Below are positions 58,601-64,000 of a DNA stretch of 64,000 nucleotides, piece by piece. The stretch is from the NCBI RefSeq assembly GCF_000276665.1, contig NW_004955427.1:4330828-4394827 (forward strand), given 5' to 3'. Both the position numbers and the translations under genes were made by a program. The DNA is from Chinchilla lanigera. Lineage: Eukaryota > Chordata > Mammalia > Rodentia > Chinchillidae. The stretch's first letter is position 1. Each line of letters opens with the position of its first letter. The notes under the pieces are model-generated. The model did no database searches. It was not told the DNA's origin and saw only the letters and a program-made list of their open reading frames with translations.

Positions 58601-60120
58601 CAGTAAGGCGAAGCAAGTCAGTTCCTATTGTATATCGCATCAATACTGAATGACTTAAGAGAACACGTAAAGATAGTTAGATGTATTTTTCTCTTGCAAT
58701 GCAGGGACAGAAATGCAGATACTTCATAAATGACAGAGAATAGTGTATTCATCATTTATTGTAGTGCTGGTTTCAATGTCTACTCTAGCGAGCTTCTCTA
58801 CCCACCCCTTCAGGACCCAAGTCTGTATTCATCCTTGACAGAATAAATGACAGACACCTGGATCACACTGATTCACTTGAAATCCTTTCTGTTAGAGGTG
58901 AAGCAAGAGGGAATTATCAGGCTTTTTAGGCACCTAGGGCCACAACCTGCAAGCCCCGCTGCAGCCAGGTTCGGGGAATATGCCACTCACAAAAGACAGA
59001 GGACATACTCCCTGGGACCTTAATGGCTTTGCAGGCCTCATCTTTCAGTTCTTACTGACTGGTACACTTCCATCATTATATTATTTCTAATTTTCCCTTA
59101 AATTTTCAATTTACTTTCTGTACTTCAAACAGAAAGCAAATTAAATAGGCTGGATTCATTCAGGTAATGAACAGACATGCCAGGAGATAATTATATAATT
59201 CTGCAGTATTACTGTCTAATGGCTTGGCCTATATATTTCTACACTGTATTGAGCTTTAAATATTTTTTCTTCAGATTCTGTCACATTCATTTTATAAGAA
59301 GCAATAATTTAGTTTGGTTACATGAAAAGGAATAGAATAGTTCCCAGAATGAAATGGAGGAGCATTTTCTTACATTTTGTCATAAATTTTTTCCATGAGG
59401 CAAATTAATAAAGGAAATGAAAATTAAGGGAACTATAAATAAATTTATCAGTTCATGAAATACTTTGCTATTTGTGTACTCAAACTTGTACTGTTTGCTT
59501 TCATTGTCACTTTCAGATAAAGCATTACTATTTGTAAGTGCTGAATATTGGATGTTTACTTTACATCCAAAGCCCATTTACTCAATCCTGTCATCAAAAT
59601 TGTACATTGATTCATACAGCACCTTTAACGAAATTAAAACTCACTCACAGAATTACAGGCTGTACTGAAACCATAGTAGAATGACTCCTTTGTTAACTGA
59701 CAGCTCGTCCTTCTGGTAGAAAACAGCTGCTAACATAATAGGGAAGTGATGTTCCACAAATTAGAAGCAAGTAGGACAAACAAATGTTTCACCCAATTAG
59801 AAGAATATGCGAAATTGAGGTAGAAGGGATGTAATATTTGAGAGGGCGCATTTGGCTGTAGTTCTAGAGGCACAAGGAAATGGAAGAGTGATAGTTTCTT
59901 CACAGACACAACACAATAATTTCTGTTGAAATTTCTCTTGATTGATAGATTATAGATAACTTTGACAAATATATGATCTCAAAAGAGTCAATGTCCCTTA
60001 GTCGGCACGGCAGCCAGAGGCATTCTCTCAGAAGGTTAGGAAATTATAAACATGCTGTAGCATAATCATTTTAGAGTACTTTTGTTTCCATTTTTAATTT
60101 ATTAAACAATTTACATCTCT
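55655..60120. other. No gene seen
   Basis: Mostly AT-rich. 56100-56700 is less AT-rich with open frames such as 56227-56499 (90 codons, Arg/Ser-rich C-terminus), none with a recognisable domain. The minus-strand frames 56786-57109 and 58097-58450 (107 and 117 codons) also lack domains; the latter is rich in Phe and Ile from AT-rich DNA. Confidence 0.45.
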
Positions 60121-60138
60121 TTAAAAACTCATCTCGCA

Positions 60139-60256
60139 GGGCTGGAGATTTAGCTCACCGACACAGTGCCTACCTGGCAAGCGCAAGGTCGTGAGTTCAA
60201 TTCCTGGTACTGGAAAAAAAAAAAAAAAAAACCAAAGGAAAAAAAAAGAAAGAACC
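60139..60256 (+). mobile_element. ID-like SINE, plus orientation, with target-site duplication
   Basis: The body starts GGGCTGGAGATTTAGCTCAC, contains 'gcctacctggcaagcgcaag' and box B 'gtgagttcaattcctggtac', and has an A-rich tail (60213-60256) with short interruptions. Near-identical duplications flank it: 'aaaaactcatctc' at 60123-60135 and 'aaaaacctcatctc' at 60257-60270. Confidence 0.95.
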
Positions 60257-60325
60257 AAAAACCTCATCTCTCATCTTCTGGTTGTTTTGTTTCACTTTCT
60301 CTGCTTCTCAGCCCTTTCTTTCAGC

Positions 60326-60345
60326 ATATATATATATATATATAT
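60326..60345. repeat. (TA)n microsatellite
   Basis: A short run of about ten TA dinucleotides in 'gcatatatatatatatat' followed by T-rich sequence. Confidence 0.9.
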
Positions 60346-60349
60346 TTTA

Positions 60350-61910
60350 ATTTTACCTGTGCATCTCTTTTTAACTAGTGCTTAGAAACATATCTGCATA
60401 CTTAATTTAACCCATGATATAATTCATTCCAATTAATTCACTGCATGATATGAACTATTAGTAAGAAGAGATTTCTTTTTAGTCGCTTTGTCAGCAATAA
60501 ATTACTAAATTTCTAGCATATACCTCATGTTTACTAAAAGTCCACCTCTTCCTCACGAACTCAGAGACAAATTAAGAAAAAGAGTAACTGCTATGAACCA
60601 TTGCTTATCTTAGTAGCTATTCACATATTAAGTAGATACAGCAGGGCAGTTAATTCTTTTTAGGAGCATAGGGCAGAGAAGTTGATTCTTAAAAGCATAA
60701 AGTACAATTTGTTGGCCTATAGAAAAGGAGGAAGAGTATATTTAAGATAAGAGAATACTGAAACACATACATCTTGGCCGTAGTAAACACTTCAAGACTA
60801 TTGGCAAATGAGTCACCTCAGCAGGAACCTAATTTAGGCAGGCAGGAGAAATCTGTCAAAAAATGAAAATCTGGGCCTGTGATTATATAAACTCGTAGCT
60901 CAGTAACAGTCAGACTTAACTTTATATACCACAAACAGAGGATGTGTATCTGCGTAGATAAATAAAATTCACAGATGAGAACAGTGGACAAGAAACAAGG
61001 CGTTATGTGAAAACAGAAAGCATGTACATAAAATATGTACATTTATGTGTGTGTTAAAGACTACATTTAGTTGTTCAAGAACCATACCATCTGTAGTTGA
61101 GATATGGCAAATGCACACAGAAAATGGCTATACTATATATGACAACAGCACTCTGACCCTCAACCTCTGAAGCAATCAAGCTAGAAAGTCAAAATACAAA
61201 CTAGCAAAATCAACTCAGAGGTTTAAGGACTTTGTCAATAACAGCCATATCCTTTAAATTTTGCCTTAGCTTTCAATACAAGACCAGTTAAAGAAAGCCA
61301 ACTATGTACCTGGTTGTTGGGTTAAATAACACTTATTTATGGCAGGGTGGTCAGGCAGCAATCTCCCAAGCAAGTGGATGGAGAAGGTTTAAATAAATGA
61401 GATTTAAATGAATTAAATTTAAATGATGTCAGGGCTCCAGGAGGGTCTAACTTTCTTACAGCTTTGATATTCTCTGGGTTTAGACAAGGACTTCTGTGGG
61501 CAGCCCATATTTATTTGGTTTACAAACAAAGGAGGGGAATACTCAAGAAAATGTGGGAATCTGAGCAGAACCTTGGGAGAATTTTCCCAAGTAATCAATG
61601 TTATCAGTCAGGAGAACTACCTTATCTTTAGGTTGATATTTATTGTAGAAATGTGAAGCCTGCAGCTGCAGTCTCCTTTAAGTTTACTGGTGTTGGAACC
61701 AAACATCCTCAGCTGTGGCCTTATGTCCTTTGAGGTTTCACAGCTTCACAGGACAATACAGGCCTCAGTGGTGACCAGTGACTCAGAGGTTTACTTACTA
61801 TGAGTCCATTGCCAATACCTTGACAAGGTGCCCAAGTTTTGGACAACTCACAAGTAGCATGGAAAGCCAATTACTTTATGTTAAGTCCTGCTCAGAGCCA
61901 CTTTGTAGTG
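60350..61910. other. No gene seen; possible old LTR-like portion
   Basis: The first kilobase is AT-rich without feature. 61310-61900 is less AT-rich and reads like a retroelement interior or LTR ('ggctccaggagggtctaact', 'cagcccatatttatttggtt'), but I find no diagnostic ends. Confidence 0.4.
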
Positions 61911-61914
61911 GTCT

Positions 61915-62165
61915 CCACCTGGTGATGGTCTGAGTGACTGTGTCCCTTCAAAATTCCTATACTGAAATTTAGTATCCAATATGACAGTATTAAGTACTAA
62001 GTGGTGCCTTCATGTAAGTGGTTAAGTGGGTTACAAGAAGTTGATGCCCTTATAAAAGGTTGGAGGGAGCTCCCAGGTCCTTTCCACCAACTCAGTCATT
62101 TGCAGACAAAGTGCCCTTTCAGAAGCTGAGAGCCCTTAAACAGAGACACTGGACCTTGCTCATGC
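61915..62165 (+). mobile_element. MaLR-type LTR, plus orientation, truncated
   Basis: The sequence runs 'gatggtctgagtgactgtgt', 'cttcaaaattcctatactga', 'atccaatatgacagtattaa', 'agtggtgccttcatgtaagt' and 'cccttataaaaggttggagg', the order of the 5' half of a MaLR LTR of MLT/MST type. Sequence after about 62165 no longer follows it clearly; an interruption or deletion is likely. Confidence 0.65.
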
Positions 62166-62559
62166 ATGGATTTTGCACATCTCAATCTAAAGAACTGCTG
62201 CAACGTTAAGCAGAAACACCAAAATGACACCCGGGATGTGGAGGCAGATTTGTTTACATGGATGGGCACTGATTGGGCTCACACCCAGAATATCAGGCCC
62301 CGATCTCTGGTGGTCTGGGGCTTATGTGAGATAAATGAGCAGGAAGTAAGGAGGCAGAATGCCTTGTCAGCTGGGGACTGGTTCATGCAGTGTGCATCAC
62401 AATGACCAGCCCTTTCTAAGAGACAGGAGCAACCGGATCTGGAACAGGAACTGTTACCTGGGCAACTAACTGACTGAAGTATACTGGCTGGGAGGCATTT
62501 TCTGCTATACTGTGACCAATGAATTTCCATGATTTAGAAAGTATTTAGTCTTAGCATTT

Positions 62560-62865
62560 TACAAATAGCATGAATGGAATAAGTGGATTCTACCTGTTAA
62601 GGTTGTATCTAGATGTTCCCTTAATGCCTCACAGGATTACAGTTGAGGTCTTTGGAAGGTGACCAGATTATCAGGGAATCATAGCTGACTGGTTTTTAGG
62701 AGTGGCTCCATTGGAAGAGGGGGGTCACTATAACCCTTTCTTCCTGCCTGCTCCCATGACTCTCTCTTCTTCTTGTCCACTATGTCATGAGATCCTGTTC
62801 CTCACCATGCCTCTTTGCTGGGTGTTGCATTCAGGGGTTACAAGGGAAACAACACAATGCAGGAC
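62560..62865 (+). mobile_element. 5' part of a second MaLR-like LTR, possibly interrupted by element A
   Basis: The text includes 'gttgaggtctttggaaggtg', 'ggagtggctccattgg', then a pyrimidine-rich 'ctttcttcctgcctgctccc' and 'catgactctctcttcttctt'. This resembles the middle of the rodent/primate MaLR LTRs that end in 'agccaaaataaacctcttcc'. The matching 3' end appears at 63695, beyond element A. The homology is by eye and weak. Confidence 0.35.
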
Positions 62866-62877
62866 ACTTAGTTATAA

Positions 62878-63665
62878 AATTATTTTATAATATTCACTGA
62901 GCCATATACAAAAAGAGTGCAGGAAATCCATCCACACTAAAGACCAAAGAATCCAGCTGAAGGTCTGGATCACACAGGAATGTCCTGCATGAGTCCAGTT
63001 AAAGACCTAGAGCCCATAAAAATGCCCCCCAGAGTTCAACTGGAGGCCTAGAGTCCATGATAATGTCTCATACAGATCTGTTTCACAGATCTATACTGGG
63101 GAGGCCCAAAGGTTGATGGTGGAAGCTAGAAAGTCTGTGTCAGTGGGATGAAGGATCTGTGCCTGCAGGCTGAGGGATCTGCCCTGGAGCCAGGAAGCAG
63201 TGCTCAAAGTAAGAACCAGAGCTGTGATGCTGAGGTCCCGAGCTCCTCCGATGACAACAGCTGAGTTCCTATCCAGAAAGCCGGCTCAACAAGCTTCTCC
63301 AGGAGACTGAGCAATGTACCCTCTTCCCCTCTGGAGCCAGGAAGCAATGCTCAAAGTGAGGACCAGAGCTCCCCAAGGTGAACCAAAGTCATTCCCAGTG
63401 ATACCAAGTTTCCAAGCTCCTTCAGTGATGAGAATGGCTGAGTTCATCAGGAAAGCCCGCACGACAAATCCTCCAGGAGAACCAACAGCACCTCCAGGAA
63501 AATCAACAGCTCAAACGGCTCCCAACAGCTTCTAAACTTCTTCCTCTCCAGTTCTGCCTCTTATGCTACAGACGGCAATCCTCAGGTGGGCCTCTCACAC
63601 CAAGTACCACACTGGTTCCGTTCATCAGGGAGGTACCAGTTGGTCACCAGTTGTCAGTCCACCAC
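62878..63665 (+). repeat. Element A, copy 2 (unnamed dispersed repeat)
   Basis: Starts at TTATTTTATAATATTCAC (62880) like copy 1 and shares its ordered blocks: 'ctggatcacacaggaatgtc', 'gacctagagccca', 'tgtctcatac', 'ggatctatactggggaggcc', 'ggtggaagctagaaagtctg', 'gcaatcctcaggtgggcctc' and 'gtccaccac' at the end. It carries an internal direct duplication of about 148 bases: 'ggagccaggaagcagtgctc' at 63185 and 'ggagccaggaagcaatgctc' at 63333. Copies 1 and 3 lack this. The 73-codon frame 63314-63535 lies in the duplicated part and has no recognised domain. Confidence 0.85.
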
Positions 63666-63694
63666 ACTGTGCCAACTTCGCTGTGCCTACCTAG

Positions 63695-63825
63695 GATGCA
63701 GTTGAATACGGACTAAAAATCATGAGCCAGTATAAACCTCTCCGCCTTTGAGTTGCTGGGGTCTGGTGCTGTGTCTCAGCAATGAGAAAGTGAGTGAGAC
63801 ACAGGCCAGTCACACAAAATGTCCC
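63695..63825 (+). mobile_element. MaLR-like LTR 3' end
   Basis: The run 'catgagccagtataaacctc' followed by 'gagttgctggggtctggtgc' and 'tctcagcaatgagaaagtga' resembles the polyadenylation and U5 end of MaLR LTRs ('gagccaaaataaacctcttt...tatttggtctcagcaacgaaa'). The AATAAA is changed to TATAAA here (63729-63734). Confidence 0.5.
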
Positions 63826-63892
63826 TACGGGTAACCTGCTTCCATCTCGCCGGTGCCAGCACCTTCCAATAAGGAAAACTGAAGATTTCCTT

Positions 63893-63926
63893 TTCTTCCT
63901 TTTTCTTTCTTTCTTTTCTTTCTTTT

Positions 63927-63992
<66 letters not shown>

Positions 63993-64000
63993 TTCCTTCC
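63893..64000. repeat. (TTTC)n microsatellite, ending in (TTCC)n
   Basis: A tetranucleotide run with interruptions at its start, becoming pure TTTC units, then CTTCC units at the window edge. The array continues past the window. Confidence 0.97.

Overview
The window looks like non-coding mammalian nuclear DNA, and I judge it to be rodent. It is AT-rich and has no prokaryotic signals. It carries at least six tRNA-derived SINEs with an ID-like head (box A near TAGCTCAGTGG, box B near GAGTTCRATTCC) and A-rich tails, plus a 7SL-derived B1/Alu-like fragment, old LINE-1 pieces, MaLR LTRs and endogenous retroviruses (ERVs). The ID-like SINE has the wording 'cacagcgcctgcctggcaag...cggtactgg'. It differs from the mouse/rat ID consensus as I know it and should identify the species, but I cannot name the species from sequence alone. 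I found no intact protein-coding gene, no multi-exon gene and no functional RNA gene. Open frames longer than about 60 codons are explained by repeats, retroviral remnants or chance.

Layout: 1-9.9 kb has an (ATCC)n microsatellite, a plus-strand L1 3' end, two minus-strand MaLR-like LTRs, a roughly 200-bp direct duplication (6.98 and 7.51 kb), L1 fragments in both orientations and a SINE with clean target-site duplications. 11.7-16.7 kb is a retroviral cluster: a minus-strand copy of an unnamed repeat ('element A'), a diverged solo LTR of 315 bp, then a decayed plus-strand provirus with two ~355-363 bp LTRs and broken gag-like, protease, RT/RNase H, integrase and env-TM remnants. 16.9-18.6 kb is L1 with a B1-like piece and an inverted L1 segment. 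A truncated U6 snRNA retrocopy sits at 20.88 kb. 21.5-28.35 kb is probably a second, minus-strand, heavily decayed ERV bounded by a shared ~65-bp U5-like sequence. 32 kb has a minus L1 and 35.2 kb a minus MLT1-like LTR. 36.5-37.0 kb contains a near-perfect 21-bp hairpin next to homeodomain-like TAATTA sites and resembles a conserved regulatory element. 37.4-38.6 kb holds two GC-richer segments of unknown origin. 43.3-44.6 kb has SINEs, an L1, a GA repeat and a local duplication. 51 kb and 62.9-63.7 kb carry two plus-strand copies of element A; the second appears nested inside a MaLR-like LTR. The window ends in a TTTC microsatellite.

Nothing here forms a working gene system. The most distinctive items are element A (three copies, with internal minisatellite-like units), the two ERV remnants, the U6 retrocopy with its target-site duplication, the hairpin at 36.5 kb, and two unexplained direct duplications. 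Divergence values and family names are by eye; a RepeatMasker run and cross-species alignment would settle most of them.
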